64,000 nt of DNA from Phellopilus nigrolimitatus (GCA_021029095.1 JAJOHG010000004.1:1240001-1304000); one strand, 5' to 3'; counted from the first letter of the stretch, positions 22,586 to 34,650 are shown. Made by a program: numbers and translations. Notes: a model not told the origin generated them from the sequence alone.

Positions 22586-23158
22586 CGTATAAGACGCAGT
22601 TTCTGGGAGGTATCTGGGAAGAGCTAGTAGGATACATCTTTCCGGGACGCATAACGAGCTTTTGTATGTGCAGGACGCGGGAGAGAAGCAACTCAGCTGC
22701 AGCAGAGGATGGTTGCCTGAAAAGGAAAAACCTGCGCTATAAGCACATCGTGTTTTGCTCCCGACGGAAAAGGAAATTCCCTCGATGCAAGTCACATCTA
22801 TTCAGGCATTGTTCGGGACTCTCATTGTACGCGTGAAAAGATAAGGTTGACAGTGGCAAAGATATGTCGCTGATTTTATGGGTTGGATTGAAATTAATTC
22901 CACTCTAGATTTCATATTTCAATGTCGAGGATACACAATCAACATAAAACAAAATGCCTTAGATCCCCCCTCAAAATGCATCTCATGTCTATCAGCGCCA
23001 TTCAAGCGAAATGAATTGGATTGAGGTTCATGCCACACTAGATTTCATATTCCAATGTCGAGGATACACAATCAACATAAAACAGAATGCCCCTGTATCT
23101 CCCTGAGGTCTACCGCCATTCTACATTTAAACACTTTCTTTCACTAATACAGTTAGGG
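22586..23158. other. Promoter region of left HMG gene with local duplication
   Basis: Lies between the SDR stop and the HMG start, both on the minus strand. The HMG-proximal half is almost identical to the right arm. The SDR-proximal half carries the tandem duplication listed at 22883-23091. Confidence 0.5.
22883..23091 (+). repeat. Left-arm-specific tandem duplication of 76 bp at a 133-bp period
   Basis: 22883-22958 and 23016-23091 share TTGGATTGA, TAGATTTCATATT.CAATGT, CGAGGATACACAATCAACAT and AAAACARAATGCC. The right arm holds one copy only (about 39145-39225), so the second arose, or was lost from the other arm, after the arms separated. Confidence 0.7.
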
Positions 23159-24495
23159 TTAATTGAGCACGAGTCCACCATCGACAGAGATAGCTTGCCC
23201 TATAGGAAGGTAAATTAGGTTTTAGTCATTAAATGACATTCCTCAAAAGATCTTGCCGTTGATAAAATGCGCTTCTGGCTTGGCCAAATATGAGACGATG
23301 CTGGCGACGACGTCGGGGTACGCATCTGGTATATCTGGAGGTACACCACATAGCTGTAGCGAATAAACTTCAGAAAAGGAAAACCGGATTGGAGGCAGCG
23401 AAGGCAAGGCAGACCGATTTGAGAGCTTGAAAGGCTTCTTCACTGACGCCAGGCGGCCGAGCTTGTTAATCACCACATATGAATACATGCGCAGAACAGA
23501 AAGAAAAGTGGACAACAGACTGAGTGGGGTGACGATTCCTCCTGGCGCGTATGCATTTACTGTAATACCATACCTGCGAAGCTCGATTGCTAAGCATCCG
23601 AGAACAATCAATAGTATCCAGCGAGTCAACTGAGAATCAGCGCATTGCTGTAACAATAAATAGGCGTACAGGCAGCTTGTGTGACAGCCCTAACTGCAAA
23701 TTTAGACGCAGAGTATGCCGACATGTACGGCGCGGCTGGGAACAACCGTATTGTTTCAACATGTTTATTATGCGCGTTCTGGAGTGCTTTCACCCACCTT
23801 GTTTTCCGGCTGCAGAGGTGGCACCTTACATACGTGATTTGATAATTTAGTTTTCTTTAGGGGACAAAAATACTGAGGAAGTATACCGATTAATCGCCCC
23901 GCTCGGCCTTGCTTGATCATTTGGCGGGCTGCATGTTTATAGCATAAAAACACCCCGCGGGCGTTAGTGGCATACATTTCATCAAACAGTTGCACAGTGC
24001 CTATGATAATGAGAAACGAGAGTATTTGTAACATTGATACCGCCAAATGTAGTGGAGAGCAATGTGTACTTTCGAGGAAGCTAGAAACCGCCGAAATTCC
24101 GGCATTAGCGACCATCTGCCGCGATAATGAACCGGAGATCATTACCGCTGTTATTCACGAGGAACAAGATTACTCACGACGTCTAAGCCTCCGAGCTCCT
24201 GGACTGCCTTCTCGATCATGGAAATGACATCGGTCTCTAATGATATATCCGCTGGGATTGCAAGTGCGCGCCGTCCTTTCTGCTGCAACTCCGCAACTAA
24301 GACATCGAGCTCCGAGGCTTTTGAGGGAATGTCGTTGACGGCGACGTCGAAGCCGTCGTCCGCAAGTCGGTGCGCTATGCTGTATCCAATACCTCGCGCT
24401 GCACCGGTCACTAGCACCACGCGGGGGGTGTAAGTACTATGGGATACCGCAGGCGCAGAGTTATCGTTCAGATTCGTCGGGAGTTGCAAAGACAT
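23159..24495 (-). CDS. Short-chain dehydrogenase/reductase (SDR), left copy
   Basis: Classical NAD(P)-dependent SDR of nine exons with the same structure as the right copy (37726-39062). The coenzyme loop is VTGAARGIGYSIA, an NAG motif is present (VANAGIS), and the catalytic YxxxK lies in YMSAYSASKFAV. C-terminal motifs are YGITVNAYAPGGIVTP and FINGQAISVDGGLVLN. The full protein would be about 284 residues, normal for the family. Similarity to acetoin/diacetyl or 3-oxoacyl reductases is general; the substrate is unknown. The last intron has a GC donor (23256-23255), also conserved in the right copy. No stop or splice-site loss was seen, so this copy looks functional. It is divergent from the MGS1 fragment over 485 bp. 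Confidence 0.85.
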
Positions 24496-24980
24496 GGTGA
24501 GGGTAGTGACGGGAGAACGAAGTAAGTTCGTTGGAGGTTCCGCTTAAGAGCTATCGTGATTGTGGCAGAAGGGCGTGTTACGGGTTGTTTTCGAAAGCGG
24601 TATAGCGTGGATTCATGATCAAGGACGGAACCGTAGTCCGAGCTAGGGAGGTTTGAATTGAATTGATAAATGCATGATATCAGAGTATACATAGCTACCT
24701 GCCGCGTCGGCCGACGTCCACCAGATCGTAACCACGATCTCGAGGCGCTTCAACGTAAGTATTTTTTTTCTCCCAGTGGTCATGTTGTTGAGTGCTTGTA
24801 TCGGCGGATGGAGTGGCTGGAGAGGGCGGACGTCTAGGACGCGGATCAAAGTCGTAATTCAAAATGGCAAAAAGGATCGACAAGCTAGAAAGGTTCCGCG
24901 TGACGTCACGCGTTGGGCGCGACCGCTCAGCTAAGCAAGCACCGTGGTCCACCTCTGAGTCTAACTCGATACACAGAAGA
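24496..24980. promoter_or_regulatory. Divergent SDR/MGS1 promoter, left copy
   Basis: Shared upstream region of the left SDR gene (minus) and the MGS1 fragment (plus). It is highly similar to 37228-37725, including a CRE palindrome at 24897-24912. Because the MGS1 fragment is broken, only the SDR would still be served here. Confidence 0.5.
24897..24912. promoter_or_regulatory. CRE palindrome CGCGTGACGTCACGCG, left copy
   Basis: A perfect 16-bp palindrome with a TGACGTCA core. An identical 16-mer lies at 37297-37312 in the right arm, where the bases around it have changed. ATF/CREB-type bZIP binding is the expected role; function is inferred. Confidence 0.6.
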
Positions 24981-25290
24981 ATGAGTGCAAACGTTACCTG
25001 GTATGTTTTATATATCCCATACTTTTAGCAGCACTCAAGGACCTGAGCGTGACGAACGTTGGAATAAAAGCGGTCAGGGACGTGTTTGAAAAGGCCAAGG
25101 GAGCACTGGCGATGACTGGAAGGTGAGAGGTAGTTCGTTGGGGACGCGACTCAAATTTGATTCGCATAGGAACTCTTTTATCTCTGGACGAAGTCCATCG
25201 ATTCAACAGAGCGCAACAGGACATATTCCTGCCGTATGTTGAGCAAGGACATATACAGGTTCGGAGCTGCATATTTAGACTGTGCAAAGT
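24981..25290 (+). pseudogene. Deleted MGS1 fragment (left arm)
   Basis: Starts with the same 20-nt first exon (MSANVT) and intron start as the complete MGS1 at 34910-37227. It then jumps, without the UBZ finger, linker or Walker A segment, to DLSVTNVGIKAVRDVFEKAK, an intron, [20 protein letters not shown] and EQGHIQ. About 600 bp is missing. Walker A is gone, so no ATPase can be made. At the exon end the donor is gt, whereas the complete gene has gc. Confidence 0.85.
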
Positions 25291-26526
25291 TTCACGGCAA
25301 TCGGTACTGATATGATCAGCAGCGCTCGTCATCAAACATAAACCGTCAGCATGAATAGGAAGCCATACTCACCGAGGTACAATTACAACGTTCATTGTGA
25401 ACTAGTCTGTGATTTCGAGAGGATCTTGGACGTCCAGTTATATTTAGTGTGAAACGCACTACTTCTCGCCGCTATCGATCATAGTGTGCACGGCACCACT
25501 CTTCGAGCGAGCGAACACTTAGGTCACAGCGACGGCGTCCGTCGAAGGAGTCAAGGCTGCCTCAAGGTTCGGCTAACTGCTTTTGAAAAGCTCTTATTGG
25601 AGCAAAGAAGAGCTCAGAAGCAAATGCAGGAGTAACCTGCTTCGGGCTCCGCAAGACAGGTGTAGTCACGTTCGCTATACAACACGTTAAATGTTAAGAT
25701 TGAATCTGTAAGGAGGGGTCATAACAGATACTTGTAAGTAGTAAAAAGTCGATAGTCAAAAGATTGGAATGGAAAATGTACCTCCGGTCCACGTGGCAAT
25801 TACTGTACATGTACAGATATACCTCCGCAAATCGCCGGTGTCGTCGATCACACTGACCTGCGTTGCATGCTCGCGCCCACATCTCCTGTTAGCTGTAAGT
25901 ACCAGATCTAAGACTTGGGTGTCAACGCTCTCAAGTGTTCTTTCTCAGTTGTCTTAGCTAGGTTTCACCATTGGATGACTGACTCTCTCTCCGGGTCTTA
26001 CGCTGCGCTCTCCTTTTTGTGCTAACGCACCGCCTCGTTTGGCAGTAATGATGAGTCGAGTTTCACTGAGTACCGACGTTTGACGACGCATCGCGTGTTT
26101 CCAAAGAAGTCTGGCAAGGCCCGATAACTCGCTGCTAGATACATGTACCGTTAGATCAATAGTATGCAACAACGAAACGGACTATCTCACGGCTCCGACT
26201 CTGTTGGCATTGCACCGCACGGAGTCCAGGTGCTGTGTCGTCGGCGCCGTTACGCGTGTTTTCGTCGCATGTGGACAGCTGTCGCTGACTCACTGGGCGA
26301 GCGCGGTTTGATAGTTGATTCGATGTGATGCGCTGGTGCAAGACACTCCATACATGTAGTGGTCAAGATTGCGATCACGTCGGCTTATGCTTCTCTCGAT
26401 TAGATAGCCGACGTTTCTCTCCAACAGATGCTCGTTCTATAGGCGCCTAAGAATCGTTATAAGTAGTGCATCTGATGCCCGTATACCCAGTTTCGCTCTC
26501 GCTCTCAGGACGGTCATTTACCAGGC
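25291..26526. other. Gene-free stretch inside the left edge of the loop
   Basis: 1.2 kb between the left arm and the DUF2235 gene. Only short ORFs without motifs. The last 100-200 bp should be the DUF2235 promoter. No repeat shared with the matching position near 36.3 kb was seen. Confidence 0.45.
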
Positions 26527-29491
26527 ATGAGCTCTCCGAGTCCTCTATCGAGGCAGTTGTTGTCTTCTCACACCGTAGACACTATGCAAGTTGCTGCTGC
26601 TAGCAGACCAGCACTCGCGAATGGTACCGCGTCCGCCCCTTCGCTTCCGACGCATGCGGCTCCGACAGCTCCGTCTGGCAACCCCGCTTCGAATGTCCAG
26701 TTCCCGGCGCCGAGCAGCGCCAGGTCTCCCAGCACAACGCACAACGCAGCCAACGCAGCCGTCGCAGCGTTGGCAGCTGCAGATAAATGGAGAACGCATG
26801 CGCCGCGCCTCTCAGTGCGCTCAACCACATCGGCCTTGTCGACAGATACATCTACCAGCTTGAATACCGAATACCACGGGCCTGTTATTCCACCGAATCA
26901 AAATGGAAACCACCGCAATCGCACACTCGTTCTATGCTTTGACGGAACAGGCGACCAGTAAGCCCACAAGCCCATTCATAGTTTTGCATTGTATTGAAAT
27001 GATATTGAAGGTTCGACATGGACAACTCGAACGTCGTGCAGTTTTTCTCGGTCCTCAAGAAGGGTGACCGGAGCAGACAACTAGTTTATTACCAGGTAAG
27101 TCTTCTCAATTTTAATACTTGGCGGCAAAAGGAGATCTCGTTTAACGCGTGTTCTTTCCCATAGTCTGGCATTGGCACGTACAGCATCCCGCAGGTCGCG
27201 ACACCTTTCTACTCTAATACCTACAAGCTACTCGATCTCTTGTTCGCAACCCATCTCAATCACCATGTCATGAGCGGCTACAAGTTCCTAATGCAGAATT
27301 GTAGGTATTTTTGTTTCTTTCACCATCTACCTCCTTGCGTTGCGTTGCTATCGCGGTGATGCTATTGGTATCAATGAATATTATTGTTATATACGTTTTA
27401 CCTATTCTTGACGCTGAAGCTTCTCGCGTTCCCGTTTCCCCGTTTTGCAGATAGAGAAGGGGATAAGATATGTATTTTCGGCTTTTCGCGAGGAGCATAC
27501 ACCGCCCGCGCTCTTGCAGGTATGGTCCATAAGGTATGTTCTGACTTATCTTGAATATGTGATCTGATAGGGGGTGTCGAGAAGTTAGCTCACTTCATCA
27601 CGATAGGTCGGCTTGCTTCCCGCTTGGAACGAGCAGCAGGTGTCGTTCGCGTACAAGATGTACAGCAACGACAATGAACTCGGATGGAAGCAAAGTGTCG
27701 CATTCGTGAGTTACATTCATTTATTCATACATTTTTACTCCCTCGAAGTAAAGTATGGCAGTTTAATTGACTTTTATCTTACGAATTTGTCAGAAAAGGG
27801 CATTTTCTATCGATGTGGACATTGAATTCGTCGGCGTCTGGCAAGTCTTCTTTCACTTCTGCATCCCATTCTAGCTGACATGATTTGGGAACTCGCTGTA
27901 CAGGGACACCGTCGCTTCGGTTGGGCTGCTGCCCAGGACTCTCCCTTTTACAAAGTCGAACACGGCGATCAAGGTCTTCCGCCATGCGTTGTCTCTCGAC
28001 GAACATCGCGTTAAATTCAAGCCGTCTCTTCACGAGCGCATCACCGCTGACGAGGCAAGGCGCGGAGACTTCTCGCCGCCTCCAACCCGACGGACATCGC
28101 CACTGGTGACGCGAGGGAGAAAGCGGTCGAAGGAGACCACGCAAGTCAGGCAGGTTGAAGAAGTCAAGGAGACCAAGGAGGACAGGAACGGCGCTGTGAA
28201 CGAAACCGTGACAAAAACCGCATCGAAGGTGACTACCTCCGATTCCGAGTCGCGGCGCTCAGGATCTGGTTCTCGCCCGCGTGCGATCCTTGGTTCGATC
28301 AAACGCTCCGCGCGTGGCGTGCAGGAGAGCATACAGGATGTCGTTGAACGCGTTTCCCTTGAAAGGGAAAGGAGCAAGGAGAAAAACGAAGACCTTAGCC
28401 CTGACAGCGAGCGTGACCAGCTCGAGCAGATGTATCTTGATCGCAGCCGCCCGACAGACGCGCTTGAAGTGTGGTTTTCCGGATGCCACTGCGGTAAGTC
28501 GTCTATTGCATAGTGCATGCAACAACACTTGGTATTTTGTCAATGACCCTTTGCTCATCTGTTTCTTGCTTCTTGTACAGACGTTGGCGGCGGATCCGTC
28601 TCAAACAATACTCCCAGCAGCCTTGCACGCATTTCGCTGCGGTGGATGATTCGCGAGTGCTTCCTGGCGCGCACTGGTATCCAGTTCGAGGCGGACAAAC
28701 TAATCGATCTTGGGTTAGACCCAATGACACTGTACCCGAGGGTCCTGAGACGTCCTCAGGATCCGGTCCCTCCGCCCCTTCCCCCGAAAGATTTGATCCA
28801 GAAGAATGCAGATGGAGGTAAGGCGAAACAGGAGTCGAGTAAGCGCGCAATGGAGAGCCCTAGCGATGGAAAACCTGTGCGGGTATCGGAGAAAGCGGTG
28901 GAGGGTGTGAAGACCGGAAATGCCGACGCTTCAGCTGAAGCCCCCAACAAGTCTCATAGGAGGCCAAATGGCATTTCGCTGGACGGAACGCTCGTCGAGT
29001 ACGACGGCGGTGAGGATGCGCCAGACGTCAAGATCGAGGCCGCTTCGGTGATAGATCTGAGCGAGAAGACGCCTTCGCACGCTGGGGACGACCATAACGC
29101 GCTGCACGGTATGCCGACGCTCGGTCCGAACACAGGAGGTGCGACGCATCCTCCGCATGCGCCAGCTATGAGTGCCACGACGTCTACTGCAAGCATGTTT
29201 ATGGCATTTGAAGCGGGCGCGGAGGAGCGCGACGCGCACTCCCCGGTGTACGACCAGCTGAAGCTTGCGAAGTGGTGGTGGCTGCTCGAATACCTCCCGA
29301 TACGCGAGCGGGTGCAGCGGGCGGACGGGACGTGGAAGAAGAAGTGGAGAATCAACCGCGGACGCGCGCGCGTGGTTCCCCAGGACGAGCCGCTCAAGGT
29401 GCACAGGTCCGTCAAGATGCGCATGGACGCGAAGGACCTCAAGTACGCTCCTCGAGTCAAGTTCGCCAAGGAACCAGTCTGGGTCGACTGA
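26527..29491 (+). CDS. DUF2235 alpha/beta-hydrolase family protein
   Basis: Eight exons (26527-26957, 27011-27095, 27165-27300, 27451-27533, 27607-27705, 27794-27840, 27904-28493, 28581-29491) give 793 residues. A low-complexity N-terminus of about 130 residues precedes the catalytic domain: LVLCFDGTGDQFD, YYQSGIGTY, the nucleophile elbow ICIFGFSRGAYTARALAG, VGVWDTVASVGLL and WFSGCHCDVGGGS with likely acid and His residues. Between these last two lies a charged insert of about 130 residues. The tail includes KWWWLLEYLPI. The family includes bacterial phospholipase effectors and many fungal proteins of unknown substrate, so the reaction cannot be named beyond a Ser hydrolase. Intron 6 has a GC donor (27841). 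It sits in the loop between the inverted arms. Confidence 0.88.
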
Positions 29492-30221
29492 ACTTCCGGC
29501 GTTTACCCTCTCGGAAATGTGATCCGCGATTCACAGTCTGTTGAACGAGCCAAACGCATGCTACGAAGCATTCTTATTTTTATACAATTGCACGACGCTA
29601 GGGCGCTATTTTACCATTTAATTACTACTTACGATCATGAATTTTGCATATCTTAGGAGCAGGACTTTTACGACACGTTTATTCACGGCTTTCATGTACA
29701 CGATTGACGCTTCTCCGGCGCCTTTTCCCCTGGAGTAATGTTACTTGCATACTACTTTCTATCCAATTATTTAGCTTACGATGTCCTATTTTCTGACGTG
29801 TAATGAAATGCTTTTATGACTTTTAAGCGGTTCAAGAGCTTTAAAAATGCGTGTGAGTACGAAGTCAGCCACTTTTTCCAGTCTGCCTCCGTGACAGGAT
29901 GTGTCATCCGTGACTTCTGTGACCAGCCGGTTCTGCGCGTCAAGGCCTTCGGCAGCTTAGACTTAGCCAGCAGCCCGAGTATCTTTCCAAACGCCGAACT
30001 TGCGGCATTTCCGTCGAGTTGGTACGGCGGACGTCCGCGACAAGTCTGCGAAAATTGCACAGCGCGTGGATGCGGCCCAATATTGTCTGCACACTGTTTA
30101 CTCTGAAGTGCACGTCGCGTCTGCATTGGCAACTTTCCTAACCTCAAGTCGCTCCTTTCTCTCCGCTTCGCGGTCGCACCCCTCGTCTACTGTCTAGTTT
30201 CGCTTTTTTGACACGGGCACC
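29492..30221. other. Intergenic region between DUF2235 gene and MGM1
   Basis: Holds the DUF2235 3' region and the MGM1 promoter. No further gene is supported. Confidence 0.5.
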
Positions 30222-33214
30222 ATGGTCACCTTCCGAATGCTGTCACGCACCCAGCGGCCGTTCTCCGCGTCGTTCTTCGTCTCACCCCTTCGTCCCAGGC
30301 AGGCTGTCAATTCGCCTTACTCGCAGCCGCTCCGCCGGATGCATATCCGTGCGTTGTCGTACTCAACTATTCCAAAGGTTCTGGGTCGAGCGTTCAAGGT
30401 GCCTATTGCTGGAGCCACCGTCGGCGCAGGCGCCTTGGGCTACGCGAACTACAAATTCGAAGGTGCGTGCAGTAATTTGCTGCCAGTGCGTTCTGAACAC
30501 TAAGTAGACTGCAGAGCTCAAGGCGGCGTCGACTGGCTGGATAAGCACAGTCCAGGAGACGGCGACGGATGTGTTTGGCACCGCGTCGGATAGATTCAAG
30601 GACGTTCAGTCGCGACTGTCGGAAGTCCAATTCCCGGATGTGGTGACACCACAATTTCTGAAGGACCTTTTCTCGTCTCGCGAAAAAGGGGGGAGTAAAG
30701 ACAACGGCGGCGATGGTAATGGCAAGGCCGGTGGATCAGGTGGTTCGCCCCCCGATGGAGACGATGCGGCACTTGCAGCACTCGCAGCTGCCGCTCTCGC
30801 ATCCCCATTCTCGTCTGAGGAGGACGGTGCACAGTCCGATGCTGTCGTGCAATCGAACGAGCTTATGCTTTTGACGCGGAAGCTTATCGGAATCAGGACC
30901 ATGCTGCTCAGCATCGATAAAAACGACGCATTGAAACTCCCTAGTATTGTTGTCATTGGCTCCCAAAGCTCAGGAAAGAGTTCTGTGTTGGAGGCAATCG
31001 TGGGGCACGAGTTCCTCCCTAAGTGAGTACTTTCTAAAATAATTATTAGTCGCGTACTTATGGGTTATAGGGGCAACAACATGGTAACTCGGCGTCCTAT
31101 TGAACTGACGCTGATACATACGCCTGCTCAATCAGGAAGCAAGGAACCCCAGGAATATGGCGAATTTCCGTCGCTAAAACTCGGTAAAATCACGAACTTC
31201 GAACAGATCCAGCGCACGCTCACAGATTTGAACCTTGCCGTGCCTGCGAGCGAATGCATTTCCAACGAGCCGATCGACTTGCGCATTTACAGCCCCCACG
31301 TTCCGGATTTGACGATGATTGACCTACCGGGATACATCCAGATTCCGTCGATGGACCAGCCCGAGACGCTCAAGGAGAAAATTGCCACGCTGTGCGAGCG
31401 CTACATCCGCGAGCCGAATATCGTTCTTGCCGTGTGCGCTGCTGATGTGGATCTGGCGAACTCGCCTGCCCTTCGCGCGAGCCGTAAAGTCGATCCTCTC
31501 GGATTGCGCACCATGGGCGTTATTACGAAAATGGACTTGGTTTCTCCTGAACATGGCGCAAAGATCTTGTCTGGGAACAGATACCCGCTCCACCTTGGTT
31601 ACGTCGGAGTCGTTACTAAATCGTCACGGAAGAAGACAAGGAACGAGACCTCGGGAGAGTTAGTCAAACGAGGCGAAGATGAGTACTTCGGCGCCCACAA
31701 GGACTACTTTGGCAAAACGACATCTTTGCTGGTTGGTACTAGTACTCTTCAGCGCAGATTGATGCAAGTGCTCGAGTCGTCTATGGCATCTTCTCTCCAC
31801 GGCATCACGAACGCGGCACAACTTGAGCTCGAGGAAGCGACTTATCAATTTAAAGTACAGTATAACGACCGTCGGATAACGGCGGAATCATATGTCGCCG
31901 AGACTGTCGATGCGCTGAAAGCCCGATTCCGAGATTACACTGCTCAATTCGCGCGCCCGCAGCTCCGCGCACGGCTGAAGGATATGCTGAATGAAAAGGT
32001 GATGGAGATTATGGAGCAGCTCTATTGGTCGGACGTTCGCGCGCGGGAGCTCACCGCACTTGCAGCGGATCCGAAGGTGAAGCCGGAAAACCTCGAACCC
32101 TACTGGCGCTACAAGCTCGAGGCGGCATCGTCACTGCTGACGAAGTCGGGTGTCGGGCGCGATGCGACGCTGCTCGTCGCAGACGGGCTGCGTGCGATGA
32201 TTGACAGCATCGCCGCGGGTGAGCCGTTCTCGCACCACCCGCGCGCGGTGGAGCGCATCATCGAATTCAGCCACGCGATCCTGCGCGACCGCATCGGCGT
32301 GACGGCGGACCAGGTCGAAAACTGCATTAAACCGTACAAATACGAGATCGAGGTGGACGACGCGCGTGAGTGGGAGCTCGGCCGCGGGAAGTCGGTTGAA
32401 GGAGTCGAGAAAGAGATAGATATGTGCGAGGGCAAGCTGAAGGATATCAAACAGCGGGTCGGCGGGAACCGAAGACTGAATAATCTGATGGGTTACATGC
32501 GAACCCTTGAGGAGAAAGAGAAGGAGAGGAAGGCACGGAAACTTACGAGCCAGGAAGGGGACGCATCTCCCGAGCTCGAAGAAGAGCTCAACTATCGGTA
32601 CAATCCTGCGCAGATGATTGACGGTATGTAGCTGCCTACAGGCTTTCCCATCTCCTGCTGATCCTAGTTATTTTCAGCAAAGCGCGCGCTTTTATACGCT
32701 GATCGAGTCGGTATCCTCAAGCTGCGCCTCTCAACACTTAAATCGAAGCGCTGTAAAGGTGGTTCGAACAACAAAGCATTATGCCCCGAGGCGTTTTTGG
32801 ACGTCGTTGCAGATAAACTAGCGTACACATCAGCAATGTTCATCAACATCGAACTGCTGGACCATTTCTTCTACCAGGTAAGCTCGTAGCACCTTACAAA
32901 ATGAATAATCTAATCATTTTGTATAACTTCCTCCAGTTCCCCCGGGAGATAGATTCACGACTCATTTATAATCTTGACCGCGAAGAAATCACCGCTTTTG
33001 CGCGGGAAAACCCTGCCATCCGGCGGCATCTCGACCTCCAGGAACGTAAAGACAAGCTCGAGGAGGTGGGACTCGCCTTCTCTTCGTCATTGTTTATTGT
33101 TTACTCATATTCAGTTTCGGTCAGATCATGAAGCAGCTCAACAGCCTTTCGAGCTTGCGAAAGGATGCTCAGCCAACGCGACGATCAAAGGGTCTTTTCG
33201 GCAGTGTATTTTGA
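30222..33214 (+). CDS. MGM1: Mitochondrial inner-membrane dynamin-like GTPase
   Basis: OPA1/Mgm1 GTPase for inner-membrane fusion and cristae. Six exons (30222-30462, 30515-31022, 31071-32623, 32678-32877, 32937-33065, 33125-33214) give 906 residues, matching yeast Mgm1. An Arg/Ser-rich presequence is followed by a membrane segment ([20 protein letters not shown], about residue 62-81). An Ala-rich run ([11 protein letters not shown], about 180-195) could be the second, rhomboid-type cleavage region. GTPase motifs are GSQSSGKSS (G1), MIDLPGYI (G3) and ITKMDL (G4). The stalk and a C-terminal GTPase-effector-like helix ([16 protein letters not shown]) follow. The model has no irregularity. Confidence 0.95.
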
Positions 33215-33882
33215 GACTTTGCATGTTTCGTGCTCGTCGTTTTTTCCTCCTCTACTTTATGGTCTCTCCTCACTCTACGTAGATTCCCTCTCTTTGTGTT
33301 TTCGAACTCGCCCCAGTGATCATACCACAACTCAGTTTAATTAACGCCGGGATGTATAGTATGGTGTTCATCTACTACTTAATTCAATTTATCTCGTCCA
33401 TTAGCCAACTTTGCCACGACGCGTACTTATAATGTATCCGATAACAGTGCCCTTTGTCTGCGATCGACTTTACTCGTGGAATGCAAAGCTGACAAGATAC
33501 GATGTGATTATAGCGCAGTGTTTTACCGCTTTTGGACGGGGTGCGCTCGACCAGCGCCTCTATTGAGCTCCTTTTTAGGCATCCCGTACTTAGAACCAGC
33601 GACCGTGTTCCGCGTTGCCTTTGGGTAGAAAAGCAGGCCACGAAACGAGCCATTATGCCGCCAACCTCAAAACACCCCGTCTCCTTTGCTGCACTCGACG
33701 ATATCTGCGATGTCCAAGTTTGCTTCCGTGCGCGTCCATTACCATAACACCAGTATGTTTTCAACTTATATTGATAGCTTTGCACTTTTGCTGACCAGTG
33801 CTGCAGGCTATTTGAACCATGCCCTCATGGCCAGCTCGAAGCTGCTTTCAAAGGCCTCTATATCCAAAGACGCGTCCCTTCG
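33215..33882. other. Intergenic region after MGM1
   Basis: Contains the MGM1 3' region. A frame runs upstream of the orphan ORF at 33883 to a possible acceptor near 33806, so an additional 5' exon for that gene could lie here; I found no donor that keeps the phase convincingly. Confidence 0.4.
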
Positions 33883-34650
33883 GTGCCCGTCGGAGCCAGA
33901 CATTACCAGGAAAAGATGTGGAGCGCTGACGACTTAGAAAGAAGGCTCCAGCACGAGGCGGAGGAACTGGGAACAGGGATGAAAGGATGCAGCGCGTTGC
34001 TCTGGAAGTGGACGCCGCCGACAACCCCCGAGCTGAGCAGAGCGGCGACGCCCGTACTGACGTTTACCCCGCCCCCGTCCTGCCCGCCTTCGCCCGCTTT
34101 GTCGAGTCTGGAACTCGAGATGCCGCCTACGCCGCGCGTGAGCCGCTCGCTTCCCTTCCCTCTGAACGTGCCTGACGCAGCCCCCCTACAGCTGAGCTTC
34201 CGCGAACTGCCCATGCTCGACACGTCGCCTACGACCACGCCTACGACCACGCTGCACCTCCCGCCCCCCTTCCCCCGTTCCGGGCTCGACGCAGAATTCG
34301 ACGATTACCCCGCGGACGACTTCCCCGCGCGCTACGCCGAGGACGGCTTCTCCGCACTCTATTCCGAAAACGGCGGCGACCCCGCGCTCTATTCCGAGCC
34401 GGGGCCCAACTCGCTCGCCGACGAGTGGTTTGCTCCCGTTCTCACGTCGTCGCTCTCCCTTGCGCCCTACGCGGGCACGAACAACTTCCCTGCGTGGCCG
34501 CTCAACGCCCTCGGGCTGTACTTCCCCGCGATCGATGATGGTTTGGAGCCCGGGCGGGAGCCAGGCGGATTGATGCACTCGCCCGCGCCTTCGCCTTCGC
34601 CTTTGCCGAGCTCGCCGACGACGACTGGTTCGCCTGTCGGCCAAAACTGA
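33883..34650 (+). CDS. Proline-rich orphan protein
   Basis: An open frame of 255 residues from the first in-frame ATG. I do not recognise it. The N-terminal part (KMWSADDLERRLQHEAEELG) looks helical and charged. The rest is rich in Pro, Thr, Ser and Leu with acidic-aromatic patches (FDDYPADDFPARYAEDGF, a repeated ALYSE motif) and ends in a PSPSPLPSSP-type tail. Codon use is strongly GC-ending, like its neighbours, which favours a real gene. The frame is open further upstream without ATG, so the true start may be in an upstream exon. The dense opposite-strand ORF is a shadow. It ends 260 bp from the stop of MGS1, which converges on it. Confidence 0.5.
   Translation: MPVGARHYQEKMWSADDLERRLQHEAEELGTGMKGCSALLWKWTPPTTPELSRAATPVLTFTPPPSCPPSPALSSLELEMPPTPRVSRSLPFPLNVPDAAPLQLSFRELPMLDTSPTTTPTTTLHLPPPFPRSGLDAEFDDYPADDFPARYAEDGFSALYSENGGDPALYSEPGPNSLADEWFAPVLTSSLSLAPYAGTNNFPAWPLNALGLYFPAIDDGLEPGREPGGLMHSPAPSPSPLPSSPTTTGSPVGQN

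Larger units (their letters stand above)
21518..25290 (-). repeat. Left arm of a large inverted duplication
   Basis: This arm matches, in reverse complement and nearly gap-free over long stretches, the right arm at about 36312-40590. It carries the HMG-box gene, the SDR gene, their shared upstream region and a deleted MGS1 fragment. The outer end is sharp: similarity stops at 21518, inside the last HMG exon. The inner end fades within MGS1 intron 3, near 25290. Arm-specific changes are a tandem duplication at 22883-23091, loss of about 600 bp of MGS1, and scattered substitutions, so this is not an assembly echo of one sequence. Confidence 0.9.
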
